From Flavobacterium saliperosum (GTDB taxonomy: Bacteria > Bacteroidota > Bacteroidia > Flavobacteriales > Flavobacteriaceae), in the NCBI RefSeq assembly GCF_900100625.1, contig NZ_FMTY01000007.1, forward strand, positions 1 through 64,000: DNA of 64,000 nucleotides. The letters run 5' to 3'. This document shows positions 26,036-33,022 of this stretch, one piece after another. A program made the position numbers and the translations under genes. Each line of letters begins with the position of its first letter. Position 1 is the stretch's first letter. The notes under the pieces are model-generated. The model did not search any database. It was not told the DNA's origin and worked only from the letters and a program-made list of their open reading frames with translations.

Positions 26036-26778
26036 TGAAGCAGTTACTTAAATATGGCTTGTTGCTTTTTTCGGTAGTGCTTTTTGCGCAAAAGAAAGAC
26101 AAAAACCTACCCAAAGGAAACGAAGAATTTGCCGCAAAGCAATACGCGGAAGCGGAAGCGAATTATCGTATCTCCCAATTCGGAAATCCGCGTCGGGCTA
26201 CCGCATCCTATAATTTAGGGAATGCCATTTACCGTCAGAACCAACCCAGTGAGGCAAAACATGCGTATGTGGAAGCCTTGGAAAATGCCAAAGGGAAGCG
26301 TCAAAAACACAAAGCCTTCCACAATTTAGGGAATGTCATGATGACCGAGAAAAATTATCAGGGGGCAGTGGAAGCCTATAAAAATGCGCTTCGCAACAAC
26401 CCGAACGACGAGGAGACAAGGTATAACTATGCTTTGGCTAAACAAAAATTAAAAGAAAATCCGCCCAAGAATAACGATAAGGACAAGGATAAGAATAAAG
26501 ACGACAACAAGGACCAGCAGCCAAAAGACAATAAAGAAGATAAGAAAGATCAACAGGATAAAAATCAGGACAAGAAAGACGACCCTAAAGATCCGGAAAA
26601 GAAAGACGGCAAAGGCGATGAGGACAAACAGCCTCAGAAACCACAACCAGGCGGAACGTCCAAACAACGCATGGAAAATCTTTTGGAGGCTTTAAACAAT
26701 GAAGAAAAGAAAATTCAGGATAAGGTAAAAGGCAAGGAAGTAAAAGGAAGACCCTCCCGAAATGAAAAAGACTGGTAA
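26035..26778 (+). CDS. batC: TPR protein BatC
   Basis: A 247-residue exported protein: signal peptide (about 1-18), TPR repeats (about 20-130, SYNLGNAIYRQNQ, AFHNLGNVMM) and a very charged Lys/Asp/Gln/Asn tail (about 140-215) of low complexity. TPR repeats suggest binding to other Bat subunits. The extreme charge may form an extended linker. Its end overlaps a possible early start of batD at 26762. Confidence 0.88.
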   Translation: MKQLLKYGLLLFSVVLFAQKKDKNLPKGNEEFAAKQYAEAEANYRISQFGNPRRATASYNLGNAIYRQNQPSEAKHAYVEALENAKGKRQKHKAFHNLGNVMMTEKNYQGAVEAYKNALRNNPNDEETRYNYALAKQKLKENPPKNNDKDKDKNKDDNKDQQPKDNKEDKKDQQDKNQDKKDDPKDPEKKDGKGDEDKQPQKPQPGGTSKQRMENLLEALNNEEKKIQDKVKGKEVKGRPSRNEKDW

Positions 26779-28609
26779 GCTGTTAATGATGAAGGCACGA
26801 ATAAAAAATTATATTTTCCTCTTATTACTCACCGTTCAAGGGGTATTTGCTCAGGTGGAATTCAAAGCCACGGTGAGTAAAAACACTATTGGCATCAACG
26901 AACGTTTGCGGGTGGATTTCACCATGAACGATGATGGCGATAATTTTGAAGCGCCTTCATTTGAAGGATTTAAAGTTTTCGGCGGACCGAATCAATCGGT
27001 GAATTACTCCTGGGTCAACGGAAGAAAATCGTTCAGTAAATCGTATTCCTTCTTTTTGGCACCCACTAAAAAAGGAACGTTTGTTATCAAACCGGCTTCG
27101 ATTGAAATCGGCGGAAAAGTATACAAAACCAATCCGGTTAAAGTAACCGTAGGGAATGCCGTGGCCCAACCGGAACCCGAAGAGGAAGAAGATCCGTTTG
27201 CGATTATTTTCGGAAACGGAAGGCCGCGTCAACCGCAACAGCCTCAGGCACCACCTCAACTTAAAGGCGATGGCGTGCATCTGGTGGCTGAAATATCAAA
27301 TCCCAATCCGTATCTGAACGAACCGATTACCGCGGTTTACAAACTGTATGTGAGTCCGTACGTGAGTGTGAGTGATTTTCGGGAAACCGCGAGTCCGAAA
27401 TACAATAATTTCTGGAGTCAGAGCATCGACGTGAAAAATTTGTCGGTGCAACAAGGGAAATACAACGGAGAAGATTACCGTTATGTGGTGCTTCGAAAAA
27501 CGGTCTTGTATCCGCAGGAATCCGGAAAACTGAAAATTGAACCTTTGACTTTGGACATTACCATGCAGGCACCTACCGGCCGTCGGGATGTTTTTGGCCG
27601 AATGGAAATCACTAACGGCACCAAAAGAGTGTCGGCAGGCGCACAGACAATAACGGTGAAAGCCTTGCCGGAAACCGGAAAACCGGAGGATTTTACCGGA
27701 GCGGTAGGGCATTTCGATTTCAAAGTAAAGCCTTCTAAAACGACTTTAAAATCAGGCGAATCCCTGCAAGTGGAAGTAAGTGTCGCCGGAAAAGGAAACA
27801 TGAAACTGTTCACGTTGCCCAAACCGGTAGTGCCAAGCGCTTTGGAAATGTACGATCCGGAGCATAAAGAAAATGTGACCACACCTTTAACGGGAACACA
27901 GGGAACAATTTCAGACACGTATACCATTGTGCCACAATACAAAGGAACTTATACGATAAAACCGTTGTCGTTTTCGTATTTCGATCTGAATTCCAAAACC
28001 TATAAAACAATCACTTCCGAAGAAATCCGAATCAATGTTCTGGACGGACCAATGCCAACATCGGGTGACGATACGGCTTCGGCAGAAAAACAAACCGTTA
28101 CCAAGAGCGATCAGTTTGCGTTTATCAAATCAAAAACCGAGTTGTCTCCGATTGCAACCGATGATTTCTTAGGTTCCACGTTGTTTTATTCGTTGTTGTT
28201 CGCGCCGTTCTTAATCCTTCCGATTATTGTTTTGGCGAAGAAGAAAAAAGAAGCAATGGACAGTGATGTGGCTGGAAATAAAATCCGTCAGTCGAACAAA
28301 CTGGCCAAAAAATTCCTTTCCGAAGCCAGCAAGCAATTGGGCAACAAAGAATTGTTCTACGATGCGATGGAACGTGCCCTGCACAACTTCCTGAAGGCGA
28401 AACTGCACATTGAAACGTCCGAAATGACGAAGGAGAACATTCAGGAATTGCTGGTGTCGAAAAAGGCGCAAACGGAAACCATCGGCGATTTCATGAAATT
28501 GATGGACAACTGCGAATTCGCCCGTTACGCCCCGTCAACCGGCGTGGCGATGCAACAGGATTATGATAAGGCGGTGACGGTAATTTCCGATTTGAGTAAA
28601 CAGATTTAA
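26762..28609 (+). CDS. batD: BatD
   Basis: A 615-residue membrane-anchored BatD protein. N-terminal signal peptide, beta-sandwich repeats (about 30-400: KNTIGINERLRVDFTMN, then YVVLRKTVLYPQESGKLKIEP), a membrane segment (about 470-495, LFYSLLFAPFLILPIIVLA) and a cytosolic C-terminal tail. The early ATG at 26762 sits inside batC; Met9 or Met10 (26786, 26789) would give a more usual signal peptide and are equally likely starts. After it comes a 75-base gap with a repeat. Confidence 0.88.
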   Translation: MKKTGKLLMMKARIKNYIFLLLLTVQGVFAQVEFKATVSKNTIGINERLRVDFTMNDDGDNFEAPSFEGFKVFGGPNQSVNYSWVNGRKSFSKSYSFFLAPTKKGTFVIKPASIEIGGKVYKTNPVKVTVGNAVAQPEPEEEEDPFAIIFGNGRPRQPQQPQAPPQLKGDGVHLVAEISNPNPYLNEPITAVYKLYVSPYVSVSDFRETASPKYNNFWSQSIDVKNLSVQQGKYNGEDYRYVVLRKTVLYPQESGKLKIEPLTLDITMQAPTGRRDVFGRMEITNGTKRVSAGAQTITVKALPETGKPEDFTGAVGHFDFKVKPSKTTLKSGESLQVEVSVAGKGNMKLFTLPKPVVPSALEMYDPEHKENVTTPLTGTQGTISDTYTIVPQYKGTYTIKPLSFSYFDLNSKTYKTITSEEIRINVLDGPMPTSGDDTASAEKQTVTKSDQFAFIKSKTELSPIATDDFLGSTLFYSLLFAPFLILPIIVLAKKKKEAMDSDVAGNKIRQSNKLAKKFLSEASKQLGNKELFYDAMERALHNFLKAKLHIETSEMTKENIQELLVSKKAQTETIGDFMKLMDNCEFARYAPSTGVAMQQDYDKAVTVISDLSKQI

Positions 28610-28615
28610 AATATA

Positions 28616-28655
28616 ACCGCAACGTTCGCAAAGCAAGCGCAAAGAACGCAAAGAG
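28616..28655. repeat. GCAAAG degenerate repeat
   Basis: Recurring CGCAA/GCAAAG words (CGCAACGTTCGCAAAG, then GCGCAAAGAACGCAAAG), a kind seen between genes elsewhere in Flavobacterium. No coding. Confidence 0.5.
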
Positions 28656-28684
28656 ATTGTGAGTTAAGCGGATAATATAATTTA

Positions 28685-29431
28685 GTGATGAAGAGATTAG
28701 TTTACATATTTTTATTGATTTCCCAGGTCTTTTACGCACAATCGGCTTTCGAAAAAGGCAACGAATTGTACAAAAAAGAACATTACGAGGAAGCGGTGGT
28801 TGTTTATGAAGGGATTGTGAAATCCGGGCAACAGTCGGCCGAATTGTATTTCAATTTGGGAAATACCTATTACAAATTGCACAAGGTTGCTCCGGCAGTG
28901 TACAACTATGAAAAAGCGTTATTGTTACATCCTAATGACACAGAGATTCAGACCAACCTGAAATTCGCCCAGAAAATGGCCATCGACGAGATAAAAGTTG
29001 TTCCGAAAGTTGGTTTCTCCAAAATGATAAACGATGCCTTAGATGTTTTTCATTACGATACCTGGGCGGGAATTGCGACCGGATTTTCCGCATTGTTTCT
29101 GTTGTTTTTCATCGGTTACTATTTCGGTAGCACGTCGATGTTAAAGCGTACGTTTTTTGTGGGAATGATTGTGGCTTTTTTCTTCATGCTGATCAGTGTC
29201 GGATCCGCCATTACGGAGCGGAACAATTACAAAAAGGAAAGACCTGCGATAGTGTTTTCGGAGATGGTTTCGGTAAAAAACGAACCCAAAGCGGCTGCAC
29301 CGGAAGCGTTTGTGCTGCACGAAGGCACCAAAGTTTTCGTTTTGGAAAATCAGGACAAATGGCGCAAAATTCAGCTTACGGACGAAACCGAAGGCTGGAT
29401 TGAGAAAGACGCGATTAAAGAGTTGAAGTAA
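28685..29431 (+). CDS. batE: TPR/SH3 protein BatE
   Basis: A 248-residue inner-membrane protein: signal peptide (about 1-18), TPR repeats (about 20-100, AELYFNLGNTYYKL), two membrane segments (about 122-145 and 153-173) and a C-terminal SH3-like domain (about 190-248, KVFVLENQDKWRKIQL, WIEKDAIKEL). Last gene of the Bat operon. Its stop codon directly abuts the stop of the convergent CvpA gene, with no terminator visible between them. Confidence 0.88.
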   Translation: MMKRLVYIFLLISQVFYAQSAFEKGNELYKKEHYEEAVVVYEGIVKSGQQSAELYFNLGNTYYKLHKVAPAVYNYEKALLLHPNDTEIQTNLKFAQKMAIDEIKVVPKVGFSKMINDALDVFHYDTWAGIATGFSALFLLFFIGYYFGSTSMLKRTFFVGMIVAFFFMLISVGSAITERNNYKKERPAIVFSEMVSVKNEPKAAAPEAFVLHEGTKVFVLENQDKWRKIQLTDETEGWIEKDAIKELK

Positions 29432-29965
29432 TCAGTGTTCAGTGTTTTCTGAATTTCCAACAGCACTTTTTTTCAGATCCACAAACCAATCCGTCAATAC
29501 CGGCAGTAAAAATTCCGAAGTTTTCAAAATCGGATTAAAGAGTAACGAGTTTTCCTGAGTTTCTTTGGAAACCAGCATGTTATTGATATTCACTTTCTGA
29601 AACAGACTCAGTACCACACCCAAAAGCAACGCGGTTTTAAGTACAGCAAAGAGGCCGCCGCCTAAGGTGTTCAGCCAGCCCACAAATGCAAAACTGGCGA
29701 TTCCGGTCAAGGCTTTTGCCAACAGATGAATCGCGACCACCACCACAATCAAAGTTAAAACAAAGGCGGTAACCTGAATGGTTTTGGGCGACCACGATAC
29801 GACGCTTCCCACAGCATCACGTACCAGATAGGAAAATTTAATGGCAACGTAAATCCCGACAAAAAGCGAAATCAGCGACGCCAGTTCCACAAAAAGACCG
29901 TTGCGTAATCCTTTAATCAGTCCGAAGACCAAAAGCGCGGCCAATACGATATCGATAAAACCCAT
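29432..29965 (-). CDS. CvpA family membrane protein
   Basis: A 177-residue inner-membrane protein with four hydrophobic segments (about 3-21, 26-44, 60-82, 98-120) and the CvpA pattern of small residues; FIDIVLAALLVFGLIKGLRNG at the N-terminus is typical. CvpA was named for colicin V production but its general role is in envelope homeostasis. It opens an interval of AT-rich DNA (29966-30169). Confidence 0.88.
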   Translation of the reverse strand: MGFIDIVLAALLVFGLIKGLRNGLFVELASLISLFVGIYVAIKFSYLVRDAVGSVVSWSPKTIQVTAFVLTLIVVVVAIHLLAKALTGIASFAFVGWLNTLGGGLFAVLKTALLLGVVLSLFQKVNINNMLVSKETQENSLLFNPILKTSEFLLPVLTDWFVDLKKSAVGNSENTEH

Positions 29966-29980
29966 AATTGAAAAAAATAG

Positions 29981-30060
29981 AGAATAGATAAAAGAGCAAA
30001 GATAAAAGAACAGACAGAAAAAGGGATAAGGGAAAAGTAAAAAGGAAGAAGAAAAAGACT
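29981..30060. repeat. polypurine degenerate repeat tract
   Basis: A purine-rich run with GATAAAAGA twice and AAGGGATAAGGGAAAAG at about 30019-30036. A related pyrimidine-strand tract lies at 41931-41956. No open reading frame of note. Confidence 0.5.
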
Positions 30061-30095
30061 TTTCTTAAGATTCCGTTTCTCAGTTTACAACTTAG

Positions 30096-30103
30096 TATCT
30101 TTG
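30096..30103 (+). promoter_or_regulatory. -7 promoter box (TATCTTTG)
   Basis: Perfect TAnnTTTG match 66 bases before the start of the 118-residue protein. The leader would contain AT-rich ATTCAT words and a 14-codon open frame (30117-30161). Confidence 0.45.
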
Positions 30104-30169
30104 CAAATAAATTTTATGAATAATGAACTCATAATTAATTCATTCATTCATAAATCATAACTTTAAAAT

Positions 30170-30526
30170 ATGTCAAGAGACGAACAATTAAAAATCCGCT
30201 GGGAAGCAGTGGTCACGATACTTTCCAACCAATTCGCCGATGGTGAAACCTTGGATTTGGATGCCATAATTTATTTAATCGGTGTACAGGAACTGGGGCA
30301 ACTCAACCGAACGTTCAAAAAAGACGAAAAATTAAACCTCATGCACATCGCCATTTGTCGGTTGTTGGAGCCTTACGGTTACTACGAATTCGACTTTTTT
30401 GACGAAGAAGGCTGGCCGCATTATCAGATAAAAGAGCAATTACCGCCCTTGAAAGCCGGAGAACAATCGGTACTGATGAAAGACGCTATCGTAAATTACT
30501 TTCTGGAAAAAGAACTGATTAAATAG
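30170..30526 (+). CDS. conserved hypothetical protein
   Basis: A 118-residue cytosolic protein with no signal peptide, acidic, largely helical then beta (YGYYEFDFFDEEGWPHYQ). I recognise no domain, but codon use matches neighbouring housekeeping genes. It stands alone between CvpA and PheS. Confidence 0.7.
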   Translation: MSRDEQLKIRWEAVVTILSNQFADGETLDLDAIIYLIGVQELGQLNRTFKKDEKLNLMHIAICRLLEPYGYYEFDFFDEEGWPHYQIKEQLPPLKAGEQSVLMKDAIVNYFLEKELIK

Positions 30527-30582
30527 CAAACAGATTTCTGGTGTCAGAATGCAACGATTCTTTTTATGGCGAACCATTAAAG

Positions 30583-30617
30583 TTTCTGCAATCTAATTTC
30601 TGATTTCTGCAATCTAA
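30583..30617. repeat. tandem TTTCTGCAATCTAA repeat
   Basis: The 14-mer occurs identically at 30583-30596 and 30604-30617, 21 bases apart, in the gap before pheS. Another example of word-like intergenic repeats. Confidence 0.65.
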
Positions 30618-30632
30618 CTTCCAACTTTTTCC

Positions 30633-30640
30633 TAAATTTG
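30633..30640 (+). promoter_or_regulatory. -7 promoter box (TAAATTTG) of pheS
   Basis: Perfect TAnnTTTG match, 14 bases before the pheS start codon, giving a very short leader, so classical leader-peptide attenuation is not supported. Confidence 0.55.
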
Positions 30641-30654
30641 CACGCAATAACCGA

Positions 30655-31680
30655 ATGACGATGACAGACAAGATTAAAGAATACATTGGTGAAGCGCAGG
30701 CTTTTACCACCGACAATAAGGACACTTTAGAGGCCTTCCGAATCAGGTTTTTGGGAAGCAAAGGCTTGTTGAAAGACCTTTTCGCCGAGTTTAAAAACGT
30801 GCCGAACGACCAGAAAAAGGAATTCGGTCAGGTCATCAATTTGCTGAAAACCACTGCCGAAGACAAGGTGAAAACCATTCAGGAAGCCCTGGAAAGCAAA
30901 GAAGTGGCAGGCGGTATCTATGGCGATTTGTCCCGTCCGGGCGAACCGTTGGTTATCGGGTCGCGTCATCCCATTTCTATCGTAAAAAATCAAATCGTCG
31001 ATATTTTCTCGAACATCGGATTCAACGTGTCCGAAGGTCCGGAAATCGAGGACGACTGGCATAACTTTACCGCGTTGAACCTTCCGGAGTACCATCCGGC
31101 AAGAGACATGCAGGACACGTTTTTCATCCAAACCAATCCGGATGTGTTGTTGCGCACGCACACGTCATCCGTTCAGGTGCGTTACATGGAAAACAACAAA
31201 CCGCCAATTCGTACCATTTCACCGGGACGCGTGTTCCGTAACGAAGCCGTTTCGTCACGTTCGCACTGTATTTTCCATCAGGTGGAAGGCTTGTACATCG
31301 ACCAGAATGTTTCTTTTGCCGATTTAAAACAAACCCTGTTGTATTTCACCAAAGAGATGTTCGGAAAATCGAAAATCCGTCTGCGTCCGTCGTACTTCCC
31401 GTTCACGGAGCCAAGTGCTGAGGTGGATATTTACTGGGGCTTAAAAACGGAAACCGATTACCGTATCACCAAAGGAACCGGCTGGTTGGAAATCATGGGC
31501 TGCGGAATGGTCGACCCGAACGTGTTGAAAAACTGCGGTATCGACGCCGACAAATACAACGGATTCGCTTTCGGTATGGGTATCGAGCGTATTGCCATGT
31601 TATTGTATCAAATTGGAGACATCCGAATGTTCTATGAGAACGATGTGCGTTTTCTGGAGCAGTTCAAATCAAGCATATAA
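30655..31680 (+). CDS. pheS: phenylalanine-tRNA ligase alpha subunit
   Basis: Alpha subunit of the alpha2-beta2 synthetase, 341 residues, the usual bacterial length. An N-terminal helical tRNA-binding region (1-90) is followed by the class II core with motif 2 around RVFRNEAVSSRSHCIFHQVEG and motif 3 GMGIERIAMLLYQIGD near the C-terminus. A second in-frame ATG two codons in is equally possible. pheT is not adjacent in this window. It ends before a repeat-rich gap. Confidence 0.96.
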   Translation: MTMTDKIKEYIGEAQAFTTDNKDTLEAFRIRFLGSKGLLKDLFAEFKNVPNDQKKEFGQVINLLKTTAEDKVKTIQEALESKEVAGGIYGDLSRPGEPLVIGSRHPISIVKNQIVDIFSNIGFNVSEGPEIEDDWHNFTALNLPEYHPARDMQDTFFIQTNPDVLLRTHTSSVQVRYMENNKPPIRTISPGRVFRNEAVSSRSHCIFHQVEGLYIDQNVSFADLKQTLLYFTKEMFGKSKIRLRPSYFPFTEPSAEVDIYWGLKTETDYRITKGTGWLEIMGCGMVDPNVLKNCGIDADKYNGFAFGMGIERIAMLLYQIGDIRMFYENDVRFLEQFKSSI

Positions 31681-31683
31681 TAA

Positions 31684-31726
31684 TTCCAATCAACCTTTGT
31701 CGAAATTTAAAACTTTGACAAAGGTT
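31684..31726. repeat. 43-bp repeat, copy 1
   Basis: First of two direct copies (the other at 31910-31952; 37 of 43 bases identical by hand alignment). Each copy contains its own inverted repeat; here AACCTTTGTC/GACAAAGGTT at 31692-31701 and 31717-31726. Without a T-run it is a poor terminator. Confidence 0.7.
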
Positions 31727-31789
31727 GTTAATAATAAAGATTAGCCTGAGTTTGTCAAAGGAAGGAGCGAATGGCTTGCGTACTTTTGC

Positions 31790-31860
31790 AGCCCCTATTC
31801 CCGCTTTTCACTATATTTTTATACCTTTCAGGTATAAAAGATACCGTTTCAATCGGGGCT
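31790..31860 (-). ncRNA. structured intergenic element, possibly a Flavo-1-like RNA
   Basis: Read on the minus strand, an outer stem AGCCCCG...GGGGCT (31790-31795 with 31855-31860) encloses an inner 10-bp hairpin TTTTATACCT/AGGTATAAAA (31817-31826, 31830-31839). The minus-strand wording GCCCCGATTGAAACGG is one I remember from many Flavobacterium intergenic regions; the Flavo-1 motif is a possible match from memory. Strand is inferred from that resemblance. Confidence 0.5.
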
Positions 31861-31909
31861 AATTAGCAGGGGTCTTACCGTTCGGTAGTCTCAAAATAGA
31901 ATATAACAT

Positions 31910-31952
31910 ATCCAATCAATCTTTGTCAAAGTTTTAAACTTTGACAAAGATT
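31910..31952. repeat. 43-bp repeat, copy 2, doubling as a terminator
   Basis: Second copy of the repeat. Its internal palindrome (31918-31934 with 31936-31952, 17 bp perfect around one central base) is followed rightward by T7, so it works as an intrinsic terminator for rightward transcripts; leftward there is no T-run. It touches the stop of nlpE at 31956. Confidence 0.75.
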
Positions 31953-31955
31953 TTT

Positions 31956-32408
31956 TTAATTGTTTTTCTTCAGAATATAGTTTTCTTTCAAATCACTTTC
32001 AATTTCTTTTCCGTCTTTGTCCAGCATCATTATGCAGCCTTCCGCAACTTTGTATTTGTTTTGGTCGCCGTTTTTGTCTAGGGTAATAATGCTTCCGGTA
32101 GCATCAAAGGTAAAGGAACCTTGGGTAACCGTTGGTTTTTTCTCCCTGTCCTGATACAAAACGGAAAGCGAGTAGGTTTTGTCTTCACGCAAGGTCAATT
32201 CGGTTTCAATGCCCGGACAATCCGCGCAGGGAATTACGCCTTCATAGGTTCCGTTCCAGTCCAGAGCATTTTCCGAAGTATGCCTGTCGGGAGCGGTTGT
32301 TGTTGAATCTACAGTTGCAACCGGAGTTGTTGCTTCGTTTTTTACTTCGTTTTTACAACTTGTGCATGTCAGTGTAAAAACAGCCAAAGCTAAAATTTGT
32401 TGTTTCAT
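31956..32408 (-). CDS. nlpE: NlpE N-terminal domain lipoprotein
   Basis: A 150-residue outer-membrane lipoprotein (lipobox TCTSC, Cys18) with the NlpE N-terminal beta-barrel: WNGTYEGVIPCADCPGI carries the CxxC (Cys61, Cys64), then LTLREDKTYSLSVLYQ. NlpE proteins sense surface or copper stress in enterobacteria; here the C-terminal OB domain is missing, as in most Bacteroidota copies, so signalling by the same route is unlikely. Confidence 0.88.
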   Translation of the reverse strand: MKQQILALAVFTLTCTSCKNEVKNEATTPVATVDSTTTAPDRHTSENALDWNGTYEGVIPCADCPGIETELTLREDKTYSLSVLYQDREKKPTVTQGSFTFDATGSIITLDKNGDQNKYKVAEGCIMMLDKDGKEIESDLKENYILKKNN

Positions 32409-32482
32409 AATTGGAGGTGTTATGTTGTTTCAAAAGATGAATTCCTTTGTCAATACGGTTAAGAAATAAAGAAATTAAGTGG

Positions 32483-32490
32483 TAAATTTG
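32483..32490 (+). promoter_or_regulatory. -7 promoter box (TAAATTTG)
   Basis: Perfect TAnnTTTG match 22 bases before the 135-residue hypothetical gene; no convincing -33 box. Confidence 0.45.
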
Positions 32491-32512
32491 CACACTTTTA
32501 ATTTACAACGCT

Positions 32513-32920
32513 ATGCAAAAGGATATTATTATACCAAAAGTGGAAAATGTATATGTGGCCGCCGTTCAGGAATGGAACGACGATTTTATGGAGAACTCCT
32601 GGTATGCCTATCTGGTGAATGATGGCGATGTGAAATTGGAAATGGCCATTGTGGTTTCCAGGGCGTACGGACAAATTAACGGCGAAGACCGCAAAACGGG
32701 AACTTTTCGTCATGCTTTTAAAGAAGTCGAACCCAATTCGGCCGTAAAAATCGAATTGTTGGAAAACAATGTGCTGCAACTGAACAACGAGTTTCTGGTA
32801 ACCTTCTTTATCGGCGACAAACTGTATGACAAAAGTTATGTTTTCAGAGCGAATGCCATCAACGATAAGGCAATGACCGATGTTCCGGTAATGCACAAAC
32901 GCGGCGTTTTGGTGAAGTGA
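32513..32920 (+). CDS. conserved hypothetical protein
   Basis: A 135-residue cytosolic protein, beta-rich, with Trp-rich start (VQEWNDDFMENSWYAYL). No recognised domain, no signal peptide. Lies alone between nlpE and the GH92 gene; a small single-domain protein of a kind widespread in Flavobacteriia as far as I recall. Confidence 0.72.
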   Translation: MQKDIIIPKVENVYVAAVQEWNDDFMENSWYAYLVNDGDVKLEMAIVVSRAYGQINGEDRKTGTFRHAFKEVEPNSAVKIELLENNVLQLNNEFLVTFFIGDKLYDKSYVFRANAINDKAMTDVPVMHKRGVLVK

Positions 32921-33022
32921 TTTTGACAAAACGACGCATTTCCGGGAAGTAAATCACAAAATTACACTGCTGCGTTCCTGAAATATTTTCTACTTTAGGG
33001 AAATTTTTCAGCACAACGGATA

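Noticed and set aside
30117-30161. 14-codon open frame in the leader before the 118-residue protein gene
   Set aside because: Made of ATTCAT repeat words; no reason to think it is a regulatory uORF.
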